A stretch of 64,000 nt of DNA, taken from Triatoma infestans (taxonomy: Eukaryota; Arthropoda; Insecta; Hemiptera; Reduviidae). A model generated the notes under the pieces. The model saw only the letters and a list, made by a program, of their open reading frames with translations. It ran no database searches and had not been told where the DNA came from. The stretch lies in contig JAAEAF010004360.1 of assembly GCA_011037195.1 (NCBI GenBank), positions 17,318-81,317 of the forward strand, in the 5' to 3' direction. A program made the position numbers and the translations under genes. Positions 42,901 to 57,900 of the stretch are shown piece by piece (the first letter of the stretch is position 1; each line of letters starts with the position of its first letter).

Positions 42901-45900
42901 CCTCCAAGGATTTAAAAAAAAAAAAACGATTGAGTAAATTAGGTGAAGAAATCAATATTTTTAAAAAAACATAGACACTTGTTACATTATAGTAATACGT
43001 TGTAATATTAAATTTTAATAACTGTTTAAATATCCCTTATTTCATTGCCTACTACTTTTTTTTTAGCCAATTGAAAACTATTCAGAATGGAGATTACTCT
43101 ACTTTATCGCCTTCATACTCCTTGTCGGTTTCTTCGTTCTCAACATGTTTGTGGGGGTTGTCGTGGAAAACTTCCACAGGTGTCGAGAGGAACAGGAGAA
43201 GGAGGAGAGGGTGAGACGAATGGCAAAGAGAGCCAAACAAATGGAAAAGAAGAGAAGAAGTAAGTGATTTGATTTTACTTTTTAATTTATAACATAATCA
43301 GAATTGCATCTTTAAAAAACGAAAAACCATTAGTTGGCATAAATTATCAAAAAATTAATCACTTAACGTATTGCAAAATTTAAATTTTTATATAATTCTG
43401 TTTTTATTAGCGTCTAAACAAATATAAATTGCTTTCTCAAATAGTTCATTAATATCTTTATACACCTAGAATCGTAGTGCAAAATTTATTTGTAATTACA
43501 GACCAGAATATGTGCAGATTTACTTTTATTAGTAGCATAAACATTAAATTTATTGAAACAAGCAAAATGTTGGTTGGATGGGGCCAAAGAAAAAAACTTT
43601 TTAACTTTTAAATTTTATTACGTTTCGGATACCTTTGGTGCTCTTCCTCAGGATTTGTTAAGGAGTGTTAGAGAGTTAAATGCTTTTTAAATGCACAATA
43701 ATGTGGATCCTATCTTAGCCAACTCGTCCGCCCTTCATTGCCCTCATGTACCCAGAAGAGCCTCTACCTTACTCGCCTGAGCGAGGACATTAAGTCATCT
43801 CTTACGTTCACCCACTAGTTTGTGGGGTTGGCTCTGGCACGATTTGCTCAAAGATATTAATACAACTTGAATCTCAGAGAATATCCTGACCATTATAACT
43901 TTTCTCTACCACTCTTCTACCATAGTTGGTGTAGTGGTTATGAGCATGGTCTTGCAACTGGGAACCCCCCCCCCCAATTCGAGTCCCACGTATAACTACT
44001 AAATTTTATATTCCTTTAAAAAATGTTAATACTAAAGAGGTGATACCGGCCCCGCCCAGGACACCTAATTTGGTAGTTGGACGTTAAGCCCGCCTGAAAA
44101 AATAGGCATTACTTTACTTTTTTACTGATTAATTATTTTTTAAACATAAAGAGTGTCATTATATTTATTACCATACATTTTTGTTTACATATCGACTATT
44201 GATTAAGCTGAATGGAAGAGATATATCAATATTTGATTAATATATAAATTTTAAATATTTATTGATTACTATGATTTATTGATCGAAATGTCATTTTTTG
44301 CCTGCTTTATGATTAACAGCTTGTGATCACGATCTATAATCTAATTGTTTTACAACATTAGAGGTGATTGTTTTTTGTTTTTTTTTTCTTCTTTTTTAAA
44401 TATTTTTTTAGCACTTGATTGGAGCACCTTAGCTTGTACATTTTTATTTTTTCTATAGATTATTTATTTCAACAATAATTTCCTTAACATTCATTTTTAA
44501 TCGTCACTCTAACGTATGTCACAAAACAAGCATTTCCTTTTCATTTTAACGTAATTTTTTTTCTATTGAAGTAATTCAATTACTTCAGTTCAATTTATCT
44601 TTAACATATTCATGATAAAACTTGTCTTTTCCCGAATCAAATTTTTAATGACGTCCATTCATATACTAATCACTGACCATGAAGCCTCTTAGATGGCTAT
44701 GTGGCGTTGAATTTGTCCAGGACGCATTATGGAATGCTGAAGCGATTTTTTTTATATTATTTCTCCACATTTTTCTTCTTCTAGATTGCAGTAAGGTCAA
44801 ACCTTCCCTCCAGATCGTGCCAATCCCCATACCTAAATTTCTTCTGTTTCTCTCCAAATTCCACTTCATAACTAATTCCAGCCATCTTTCGGGGGTATTC
44901 ATCTAAGGTGGCCTTACCATGAGAACTTCCTTTTCTCATTTTTTTTTCTGCCACCGTTTCTGATACAACCATTTCTTATTGCTTTCCCAGCCTGTACATT
45001 TCTTCTGAGCACCTCCACTTCATTCCTCACTCCTTTTTCAAGTACGAACCTAAATACTTAAAGGTATCCGCTCTTTTATACTATTTCCCACTCTCCTCCA
45101 AATCTTCCCTTCCTTGCCTCATTTTACCATTATACGCTGCCTTTTCACAATTTATCTTCATTCCCGAAAGTGTGAAGTAGTCTTCTAGTTTCCTCATCAT
45201 CAATTCTAGGTCTTCCTATCAACAACTCTTCATCTGTTTTAGATCCTTGGAATCATATCTTTTCAGTTGCATAAAAGGCAATGGAGTAACCTTAAACGCT
45301 TTAGTCTTGTACTGAAAAATTTCTAATAATCTGAGATAGTTCGATAAGGCTAGAATATGGCAAATCAAATCATACATATGATAAGATACATTGCAGTCAG
45401 CACGCTAAGTGATAACAAAATAATTCCTTACGAATTAAAAGTAGAGGTGGTGATATTGATTGGGCCTCTCGCTGTATTTTCTTCTTCTTTTTTTTTTTTT
45501 TGAGTACTTGATGGAAGTTATGCTAATAACAATTTGGCAGCTGAAGGACGACATTCGTCAGGTGACGCAATGAATAGGGCCTCTGCCTAATCTTTCAGCA
45601 AAAGAGCATTCTCTTTCCTTTGGTTGAAGAGTCCAAGTTCAATTTCCGTAGGGGCTCCAAAATATATACCGGCAATTTTCAAATTTGGCTAATCTCTGGT
45701 CCGAATTTGAAATCGGAAGTATCTCTCACAACACAGAACCTTGACAGGTTTTTGTATCATGATTTAAATAAATTTAAAACTTACTTTCATACTAAATTCT
45801 GTGTGAGAATGAGTAAACAGGGATTCTATGGGCACTTGTGGCCTAACTGTCAGTCTCTTTCTGTTAGAAGTACCCTGATGGAATATAAAGTAGAGAACGC

Positions 45901-48900
45901 AATGAATAACATATTGTAATTTATTTATTTATTTATTTTTTTTAATTAAGGCGCGTCAACATCTATGGTCAATGGCGCCCGGAGCCTTCTCAGCGCACTG
46001 CCGGCCTCCGGACAGTATTTTCTTGTTACAGACACGCTGTCCATCACCGGACACTGAGCTGAGAGGCTGCTAGGATGAAAAAATCTAAGGGCAGCACAGC
46101 TGGACTCGAACCCGGGTCCTCCGCTTAGAAGTCCAGTACGCTAACCACTTAGCTATTCCATTCCCTAAACATATTGTAACATTTAGTAATGAAATTGCCT
46201 ATTTTTTACATCAGCTAAATTTAGCTATTTGACCGTCATTTTATTCCGAAAATAGTTTAAAAAAAAAAAAATTAAATAAATTAGTGAATAATAAAAAGTA
46301 AATAATATATTTATACTGCTTCATTTCAAAATTATTATTTTAATACAAACTTGGGAAAGACTTTTTTTGTGACACCAATTGTTTCGTTAATAAATCAATA
46401 AAATTTTATAATTTTTTTTAAAAATTAGCATGAATATCCATGAATATTTTAATTAATATGCTTGATTATATTATCTTGGTGTAGTATTAAACAATGAAAA
46501 GCACTTGCAAATATTTTCTTTAAAATAAAGATTTTTGCAGCATTTTTTAAAGCATTTGTTCATTAGTATTCATTCAAATTATCCAATCCAGTTTTTGCTT
46601 TTGTCCTTTTTTTTCAATGCTTGTTCCCTCTAGTTGCCTTAAAATAATTTTCATCATTTGAAATAAAGATTAGGTAACTTGAAAAGTTGTTTATTATATT
46701 GGAAAAAAAAAATATATTAAACGAGATCATTCATCGTCTTTACAAAGGGCAATGTAAGAAATGGTCACATTAGCAGAAAGCTATCTTATAAGAGTATTTT
46801 TACTTTTTTACTTTAATAAAGACAGAAATAATGGCTAAGTACAAACGGAAAATTGAAGCTTGCTATTGTGAATTCTTTCATTACTTCTATAATTTGAAAA
46901 AAAAGCATTACAATCAACATTAACCGAATTTATAGGGACAAAAAATAATAATAATAATAACAACCATTAAACAAAGTCATATCTATCATTTCATTGGTCC
47001 ATTCTCACTAATGATCATGTAGAAATTTTGCATGCTTGGAAATAGGATCCGATTTATATGGTAAGTAAGTTTCATTTTTTAAAAACCCAAATAAAATTTG
47101 CATATTACTATTTTACACATATATCTGTGTAGCGCAGTTTTACTTCTTCAAGGGATAACACTTTTCTAAATAAATAAAAATTTAAATTTCCGATTCATTC
47201 CTTTATTACTTTCATAAATTGATCTTTACAATGTAGTATGTACGATATTGCTTATTAAAAGTTTTTCTTTCCTTTTTTTAAGATGTTTTTCGCAAAAAAA
47301 AGGCTTTTCCTTTATAAGTCAATTATTGCAAAAGAAAGCTTTGTTTTGTTTTATCCAAGTTCAGCCTGTTTTTTTTTTTTTGGATCAAAACATCTGCCTC
47401 ATCAAATTAAAATAAATAAACATCACATTCTGTTCACCAACCTATCTTTGGTTAAATCACAGTTGTGACTAAGTTAAACATAAGAGAATGTATGATATTT
47501 TGACTCATTATCGAGATACATTGTCAGTTGCTGCTTTCTATCATCAGTTAGTGGAATGAACTAGCCTATTATCTTGGCATCCCTGCTGGTTCCCATCCTA
47601 GAAATAAGAATGACACCTTCATAGACAGGAGCCTCTCATCCATTCACCACTAAACATACTGTTAGCATAGTCGTAGATGTCTTCAGCTAGTTGAGCTCAA
47701 CCTTTTGCTTAATATCACACACCCACAAACAGCTACAAACAATTACATATTTAAGCAAGGTGAAAAGTTTTCGGCCTAGCCCATATGCTTAGAAATGAAA
47801 TTACTGTTTTGTTATGCTGGTGTCGACCAAATTTTTACTTGAAATCAACCTTCTAGATTATAATATAAATTTGTTCAATTAGAATGCGATGGCGTCTGTA
47901 CCCAATGCTTAGCAAATTATTTATTCCATTCTACTAATAAACATCTAAGTGTAATTGAATAATTTATGGATACATCTAAGTTTTTGTGATGAATAAATTT
48001 ACATGAGAAAGGTTGAAAATTCTTTTTGTTGTTCATAATTTTGAAAATTTAAATTGTATTTTTTTTTGTCTTAATAGCCAGAAATGCAAAAGCATGCAAT
48101 ATTCATTTTAAATTTATTTTATATGCATTGGAAAAATGATCCTGCAAAGATCATTGCCACTACAATTTTGTCAATTAAATTTTTTTTATAAATAAGGTCA
48201 AGAGCCTTATTTATGAATTAGCCAATTAAAGCGTAAATCACACACCTAAACAAAACAGAAATATGTACATTATTCTGTTTTCAAGTCTAGATTGCCTTCA
48301 TCCTTCGTAGTAAACACTTTCTTTTCAATTTTTGCATTTCATTTTCTAGTTTTATTCTTTCACAATATTTTGATTTAATATACATGGAAGAAATACTCCG
48401 CAATGATTAGCAGCTCATATATAACTTGTCTGCTTGCTTCCTTTCTTGAGCTTACATTTTTGTCTGTTTGACGTTTTTTTTATCTCTTTTTGGATGGAAA
48501 ACTGTTCTAGTTCTGAAGAAATTTATGAGTAGGGCACTCTTATATTGTATATTGAACTTATATTCTGAAAACCAACATGATTTAACAGTATACTGACTAT
48601 TTCTCTACTTTTCTCTCTTCAGTGTAATATGAACAAACCGTCAACATGAGGTTGTTCAGGGATCAATAGCGTATTAAAACGTTATTCCTTAAATATGTTG
48701 CAAAAATAATTACAATATACAAATTGTTGCAAGAACAATAACAAAAAAAAAAAAAAATCCATATTATTGATTCCCTTAATTTATCTTTTATTATTTTTTT
48801 CAACTATTTGTTGTTAGGAATGCATCAGCCACCCTACTATACGAACTATTCAAAATCAAGACTTTTCGTCCATAATGTAGTGACATCAAAGTATTTTGAC

Positions 48901-51900
48901 CTGGCTATAGCTGCTGTAATTGGTCTTAATGTAATTACAATGGCAATGGAATTCTATATGATGCCCAAAGAATTAACTTATGCTTTGAAAATATTTAACT
49001 ATTTCTTCACTGCTGTATTCATCCTAGAGTCAATTATGAAACTGGTAGCATTAGGAATTAGGCTTCACATTAAAGACAAGTATGTATATGATTTATTAAA
49101 ATTAAATTAGTTATAATATAAACAAAAATTGTTCTATAAAACTTGTTCATATTTTACGTTTTAGATGGAATCAATTGGATGTATTGATAGTTGTACTCTC
49201 AATTGTTGGCATCATTTTAGAAGAAATGGAATCAAATATTATTCCTATAAACCCTACTATAATCAGGGTTATGCGAGTCATGAGAATTGCCAGAGGTAAA
49301 CAATTTTTTTCTTAACAGATATCACGAATAAATTCAAAATTCCATGTATCCTCCTTTTCACATAAAAAATTAGTAATGGCCCCTTAATATTTCATGTCAA
49401 ACTTTGTTTTGGTGAACAATTTTTTTTCTAGTCGATTTAAAATGATAGTTTACCTCAATTTTTGTAATAATTTATGCATAAAAGCATTAATTTCGTTTGC
49501 AACATCACATATTCATCACAATCAAATGTCAAACATATGATCACTCCAGTTAAGAGCTTGCGCTAGCAGTTGGTAGCTCTCTCTTGCGCCATATAAAAAG
49601 CAAAGCATTTCTCTCTTGCTAAATATTTTCTTGTAAAGAATTCCTTTCTTGCATATAATATTTTCAATCACTACGTAGCGAGAAGTTTTTGGGTAAATGA
49701 TTAATATTCTTTACCACATTAATTTATTTGAATTTTTATTTGCTTGTTTATATTCACAATGATTTTATAGGTTTAATTTGTGCGCCCTCTCCCACAACCT
49801 TAGAGTGGGCGCTTCACACTTTGGAAAACATTGCATTAACTCTTTTAAAACTCATAAAAACCAGCAACCACTGAATAGTATTGTTTGATAAATGTAGAAA
49901 ACGCAATTATTAGAGAGAATTGTTAGAAATCTTATCTTTCTATATTTCTGTTATTTCCTACCAACCTTGTATGGGGGGGAAAGTGGACTAGCCACGTTTT
50001 CAGGGATCTTGACACTCCTGTGGGCATCCCAGCTTATCAACAAGAACATCACTTACAACTTTCACAATTCACACAGGTAGTTGAACTGTGAGTTGCTGAA
50101 GCCAAACTCCACCACAACAACACTCATACATACTCATATTTACACATTATGGCACTTTGCCGATGACTATGTTTTGTTTACAAACACGAACTTTAGGGGT
50201 TAGCATCCTCCTTGCACCTCCTATCTAATTTCGTACTTCATATTATATACATATACCTAAAAAGGTATTTTTCAAAAAAAAAAAATGGCAGTATGGCAGG
50301 TCTTTGTGTTGAACGATGCTGCATGACGGTCTATTGGCAATACATTTATGTGTTCTGTGAATAACTGATTTAAAAATGGAACTAATAACACATGCTTCTG
50401 GTAAAAGTATTTATTTCAAAAACCACAAAGTGTCTTTCATATAAACAGCATAATATAACCAAAACTCATAAACACAACAATGACATATCGTTGGTTATCA
50501 GCGGAAAACCATAGTTTCTCCCGCCACAACCAAGCATGGGAGAAGGAGATATTACACTCGATGATCACAAAGTAAAATAGGCTAATTACCTCAAGAGCAA
50601 TGTGTAAGAAAAAAATCCTCAACGCTGACCCAGTCAGCTATATAAAAGAGATTTTCTTAAGTCAATATAATCACCCAATCATGTCTATTTCAGTTTTGAA
50701 ATTATTAAAAATGGCAAAAGGTATTAGAGCACTATTGGATACAGTAATGCAGGCTTTACCACAAGTAGGCAATTTGGGATTGTTGTTTTTTTTATTATTC
50801 TTTATATTCGCCGCACTTGGAGTTGAACTTTTTGGACGATTAGGTAATGATAATTTATAATTTTTTAATATTTATTTTTGTATTTATAGTTTTGGTTAAT
50901 TTTTTTTTTTTTTTGTTTTCTAATCAATTAAAATAGAATGCAGTGAAGAACATCAATGCCAAGGACTTGGTGAACACGCCCATTTCAGTAATTTCGGCAT
51001 GGCTTTCCTCACGCTCTTCAGAGTAGCAACTGGTGACAACTGGAACGGGATAATGAAGGACACTCTTCGCGATGACTGTGACGTGGCTCCAGATTGTGTG
51101 AAGAATTGCTGCGTCTCAGGAATTGCGCCGATATTCTTTGTTATTTTCGTTCTTATGGCCCAGTTCGTTCTGGTGAACGTAGTGGTGGCTGTACTTATGA
51201 AACATCTTGAAGAATCACATAAACAGGTAATTATATATATTTTAATTTTAATAAAAAAAATCAAACTGTATTTAACATTTTTTTTTTTTTTTTTTCTTTT
51301 TCAAATATTTACTTTAAAGAGAAATGAATAAGTTTTTTTAATTATAGTCTTACTAACAGTATGTATGTGTTTTGTTTAATTGGTTATTTATTTTTGGTTT
51401 CTTGTTTTTCTCTCTGAAAATGTACATTAAATTTTTCTCTCTCTGTGTTGTAACATATAATAATCTTCTTTTTTGTTTTTCCTCTTTTTGGTTATTTTGT
51501 TAATTTTTTTTTCCATTATTTATTTTTTTTTTTTTTGCTACCTCTCAAACAAAATTTATCCTTGTAATTGCACAGTGTAAGATACTTTTATCATGCAATA
51601 TTAAATGAATGATGAAATTAATAGTATACTTCTTGTAAACAGTTAACAAAAGTTTGGTCATATTATTGTTATTTTCTGTAAGCATTATTTTTTTTAATAT
51701 TTTTTTAAAGTACTACATTAAAGTAGTTAATAATGCGTATGCCCCTTCCACGAGGGCTGCATTATTCTTTTTTCTTTTTATTTTAATTTTATTAGAAGCA
51801 GCTCATATGTAAATTATAACACAGTTAATAACATTAATATTATCATATTTGTTACTTTTTGTCTATATAATTTTTTTTTTTAATAATATCATTATTCTTC

Positions 51901-54900
51901 CCTAATTCTCTATCCCTTAAACGTTATATATATATTTTTTTTATTTATTTATTTTTATTAATATTTCCTTGTTGGTGTACAGTGTGCTTGGTGTGAACGT
52001 GGCAGTCATATGGCCGGCCATACGAGTACCACCTTCACACCGATCCCTGACACTATTCTATTTCCTTCCTAGATTTCTATATCCATTTTATCAAACAAAA
52101 TCCGGATCATTAAAAATCCATACTATTTTATATTAAGTTTAATAATTGAAAACAAAAATAAACAAACAAAAAAATCTCAAAGAAGTAACTATTACGTTCA
52201 TCACATAGTATCTTACATATGTATATATAGCATTCTTCTTTTTTTAAAATATTACTTATATTAATTGATGAACGAATTGATATACCCAATCTTTTGAAAT
52301 GAATGAAAAACTTTTCTTTTTTTTTTACGAAAAAAAAGAAAGAATTAAGATAAATTTATTCTGCAAGATTTGTAGTCCAATTACTAATGAATTTTTCTCC
52401 TTAATCTGCTTATAACCTATGTATATTTCTCTTATGTAAAAAAACAAATCTTACTCTCGTAACTGTTTTTTTTTTCCTTCAATTTTTTTTAATTTTCATT
52501 TTGTAATGATTGATAATTTTTTTTAACTAACTTCTAGCATATTTCATACAAATTGTTTTAAGTGAGAAATATTTAAAAAAAAAAAAATAATAAATACCTG
52601 CTTTCACTGTAAGTTTTTCCTTGTATTTTCTTTCAATATTTTCATTTATTTACAAGATAAAAGAAAAAAATAAATAAATAAATAAATAAATCTCTACCAT
52701 TCTGTGTGGATTATTTTTTATTTATTATTTTTTTTTTTTATGACATTTAGAATTGAATGTAATTATTGCATTTTTCAAAAAATTTAGTATTGCATTTATT
52801 TTTATTTTTAATTTTATTAGCCATTATAATGTAGTGTTTGTTCATGTATATATAGTTTTATGGGTGTTGTGTGTGAATGATGTGTTATGTACTAAAGCTG
52901 TAGCCCTTTGTACATTATTCCATTTTTTTATTTTTATTTTTAGTTGTTTTATAATATTTTAAATCTTCCAGAAAATTAGCTTTAATGATATGGGTGATAT
53001 TTATTTCTTTTATTTAAAAAAAAAAAATAACTTTATAAATTTTTTAAATTAATTAATTTTTTTTTTGTGTTAACCAATAAAGCTTTATATTTTTAAAATA
53101 AACAATTTACTTTATATTGGTTTAGCGTTTAAAAAATACAAAATATGCCTTTTATTTTATAGTATGTAATGCTAAGTGTTTTTTTATTTATAAATCTACT
53201 TTAATTACTATTTAGATTTAATCGCAATTTTTTTTTTTTATTATCTATTTACTCTATTATTTATTTTTAAAAGAAAGAACACATTATTCAATCTTTATAG
53301 ATCAACAGATTTTTTTTTTTCTTATTTTATTTAAATTACTTTTTTAAACATTTTTTTTTTTTTTAATTAATTTTTCACTATAATGAATACAATTAAAAAA
53401 AAAAAGAAATAGAAATTTTAACATATAATATATAACTCTATAACAGGATGCCATGGACAAATATTTAAATGAATTGGCCGATCAGGCCGACGCTGAAGGC
53501 GGTGTTTGGTTCACCAAAGGATGTGAACAGAAAACATTGGTGAGATGTTTACAAAAATGCATCATAATTCGGCTGGAATGATTCAATGCTTTTCACCCAT
53601 TTCATTGCAATTTTTTGCATATTTTATTTATATATATATATCAATTAATATTTCTAGTTCTCTCTATTATATATATATATATTTTTTTTATTATTTAATT
53701 TTATTTAAACACTTGTACGAAATAAAATAATATAAAAAAAAAATTAATCAAATATTAAAATTCACTTTATTGTTTTTATCTTTTAAAAAACACCATTTAA
53801 CTAAAACTTGTTTTTGTATAACAAATTTTAATAATGTAGGGCAATATAAACGTTTTTTCTTTAGGCAATATTTTTGTTTTTATTTATATATATTCGGTAG
53901 AAATTTAGTGAGATGGTTGCAAAATATGTTTAATATTTGTTGTTTTTTTTTTAGCTTCTTGCCACAATAATTTAGGTAGATATAATAATATATGGCACTA
54001 TCATCTTTATTTTTTGCTATATTATTTTTTTATTTATTTTAAATTCTCTGTAGTATATTTTTTTTTTATTACACTGCTTTATTATTTAATACTTTAAGCA
54101 TCACTTTTAAAAAAAAAAAAATAATATAATAAAATCACGGACTGCTTAGCAATTAGGATATGCGTTACTTTTTATTATATGTTTAGATTGGCCGAGGTAT
54201 TTTTTCGTAGGATAAAAATGTAAATAGATGTATGCTGATTTTTAATAATATTATATATATATATATATATTTTTTTTTTATTATAAACTATTGGTTTTTT
54301 TTTGTTATATTTTTTATGAAGGTAAAATTCACGAACCTATATTTTTATAAAAGTTAGAAACTTAATTGTAAAAATCTTCAATTGATAAATATACTTTTTT
54401 TTTTAAAAAAAAAAAAAAAAAAAAGTATTCACGAACAATTTCTCTAACGTATAACTGAGTAGATTATTGTGGGGTGGTGGGGGGGGCACATGATTTGGGT
54501 GGGCGTCTTTATCTTATAATAAACTGATTCTGTGTTCAGGTTGAATGTTTATGTAATGAAGCCTAGTTTACCAAAATAAAATAAAATAAAAAAAAAAAAC
54601 TATAGTATAATATACATATATATTTTTTAAACAAATTCATTAATTAACAAAACCATAGAGATTGTAATGCAGAATATTTTGCAGCCAAAAAAAAAAAGAA
54701 GGTCTTATGAGATGACCATTATTACCAGGAATTTTGGGCATTTGCTATAACCCATAGTAATATTGTTTCTATTATTTTTGCATCAAGTAGTTTTAGTAGA
54801 ATCTCGTATCAGTAGAAAATATTCATTTCTTTCGAAAATTTGACTTTTTTTTTTAGATGGGATAATAGTTTTATAGTAAAAAAAAAAAAAAAATAATCCG

Positions 54901-57900
54901 TGTTAGAGAAGTTATGTTCCTTCCTTTAGTTGTTTAGCTGTGGCTTCAGCTGATGCCATTAAATAAAAAAACAAAAAAATAAAAAAATGTTTCTTTCTAG
55001 AATAGAATAAATTTACTAGACACAAGTAGGAGAAGGCTTTTAATGCTTTGGCTCGGAGGGTGAGGTGCGTCTCTATTGGATACCCGACATGCGGAAATAG
55101 AGGGCAATGAGAGGGCGGATCAGTTGGCTAGGAGGGATCATCATTACCATTTTGTGGGTCCTGAACCAGCCCTTGCCGTCACGAAGAAGTTTCGCGACAA
55201 ACAGAGATTAGATTTTGGGAGATGAGAGTCTTGGAGAAATCCTGGGGGGACACGCAGGGGTGCCTCCAAGCTTTATAAAAGATTTATAAAAGGAATTAAG
55301 CAGGGAGTTTCAGAGTATCTCCTGTCTCTTAGTAGGACAGGTCTGAGGACCTTGGTGGGGGTAGTGACTGGACACACTTGGGTGTCTAGTCACTTGTTTA
55401 ACATAGGGAGGACGTTTAGTCCCATTTATCAGAACTGCGACGACAGAGTCAGAGAAACGGTGTACCACTATTTATGTCAGTGTCCCCGTTTCGCTGGTAC
55501 TAGGTTTCGCGTATTTGGGAGGCCACCACTCTGGCAGGACTGCCTGGGCAAGTTGGTGTTCAAGGATATCTTGGGATATTGTAGATTGACCGGTAAGCTA
55601 CCGGGGAAGTTCATTTAAGGGGATGATATGGGGGCATCAGGGGAATAAAAGGCTTACGTCCCACGCTATCAGGCACCCGGTATAACAGTAATCATAATTT
55701 ACTAGACAAAAATATTGTAAAATAACGATATCGTAATATCGCAACCAAAGTATATGATAATAAAATAAAAAGGCGGAATGTAAGAAATAAAAATGTAATT
55801 TTTTATCATTTTTTTTTTATTAAAAACGTTCACAAAATAAAATTGCTGTGGGACACGTTACATCATCATACCGGAAGCGGTAAATACTGTGTAAATTTGT
55901 GAAATTGAACTGATTATCACAAATTTTATGCATTGTTCCTTTAAAAACCTTTTTTTTTTTCTAATATGTATTGAAAATGCCAAAAAAAAAAAATCTATTT
56001 ACCAGCGGGATTTTCATAGCCTCAGGTGGCCGTTCTGCAACATCATGACGTGCAAAGAAGCATGAATCTGTGCTTAATCGTCTCACAATTTCTATTCTAA
56101 TCATTTGGTGGAACCGAATTCCAGCTGCGTAGGTTACCACTGCTGCTATTAGCGCTTCATACAACATGCTTGTTGTCTTGCCTTAGCAAGCCCCTTGCAT
56201 TCGTTTTTCATCAAACAACACATCCAAGTAGACTCCTTAAATGACAGCCCAAACTCTTTCCCGAAGTAAAAAAAAAATCTGGTGTGAAACACCCACACAA
56301 CTTTCTCTTATTCCTAGTTCTCAAAATTATAATTGACAAATTTTATAGTTAGTGTACCAATTTTAATGAAATTCGTCGAAAACTGAAAAAAACTGGTCAG
56401 TAAAAGCGCACTTCCGGTTTACTAATTTTCTTGAAACTCGGAATTTTGGCCATCTATTTATTTCTAATTAATTTTGTTTGGATGTTAGAATTGTATAATC
56501 AAGTATGATAACACTTTAGAGCACAACCTAACCTCATCCCCTCCCCTAAAAGTGTCCTTAAATGAATTTTCCCAGAGATAAGTTTTAAATAAAAGTTGTA
56601 GATCTTTGTATGTGTAGTTTATATAGGATGTTTCAAGAAAATCGTCGGAGCCATTTTTGAGAAAATCGCGAAAAAGTGAAAAAATCATTTTGTAAAGAAG
56701 TGAACGTAAATGCACTTTCGGTCATCACATTTTTTCAAAATCGGAATTTCAATAATATATTTAATTCTAATTAAGATTATTTAGGTGACAGAATTGCCTA
56801 ATAAACTGAAATAGCACTTTAGAGGAAGCGGCAACTCCACCTCTCCCCCAAAAGTACCCTTCAATTAATTTTTTCGAAGAAATGTTTCGAATAAAAGTTA
56901 AAGCTCTTTGTATGTGTAATTGAAACACCAAGCTAAAGAAAATCGTTGGAGCCATTTTCGAGAAAATCCCAAAAAAGTAAAAAAAAACAACTAGTAAAGT
57001 GGGACTTTCGGTTGAGGACAGACAGATAACGTACTGTCGGATCCCATGGTGATACCTAAACGGAAAATCAAGTTTCCTTTCTAGGTTTTTCGTTTTTGAG
57101 CTATGCTGTTCACATACACACATACACACCACAGATCATTTTCTAAAAGCCACTTTTTTGGACTCAGTGAACTTCAAACGGATATTTCCGGTGAAAACAC
57201 GAAATCGAAAATTTGGCACGGTATGTATATAAACTTATTAGTAAATAACTGCAACTTATTTTTAATCCTGCATTCATTAATATTCTTAAGCTTGTCCATG
57301 CTGCTGTGGACTCTAATTCTTTTTTACTTCTGCCCTCAATCAATACGACTAAGACATCGTCCATCGCCACTAAATCTTTTCATGTATATACGTAAAAGTG
57401 ACTCGGGATTTTCCTTTAGAATGGGTCGAGAACTGCAGTCTGTAATCAACCCCTGAATGCTGCAAGTTGAATCCTCCCAAAACTAGTCTGCACAAACATT
57501 TGGTAGCTGTTCCTCTATTTTGACTTATGCATTCTTGATGCTAGGATCTGTTGACGTAGAAAGTAATGAGATGACCGATGATCAATCAAGGAAAAGGAGC
57601 ACTAACCACTTCATGGGATTTGTTGGGAAAACGACCAGTCTCTTCAAGAACAGCTAAGAAATGAAGAGGAAGTTAAGAAAGCACTGCTCTGTAGAACCCA
57701 GCTAGAGATCAATGTACCTATATCAGCGTTTTCCAGGGTTGAATCCTTTAGTATTCCGAGTTCATCTTGGGATGGTGAAGGCATAAATATCAAAAAACCT
57801 TCGGTGAAAAAAATGTTGTTTTTAGAAAGCAGAAATATTAGAAGACGTTGGAATCAATTTCTCTAGACAGAGAATTGAAGAATAAGTACTATGGAAGAAT

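Noticed and set aside
48808..48817. ATG at 48808 as a translation start
   Set aside because: It lies in the pyrimidine tract and acceptor of the IVS1 exon and is not part of the mature coding sequence.
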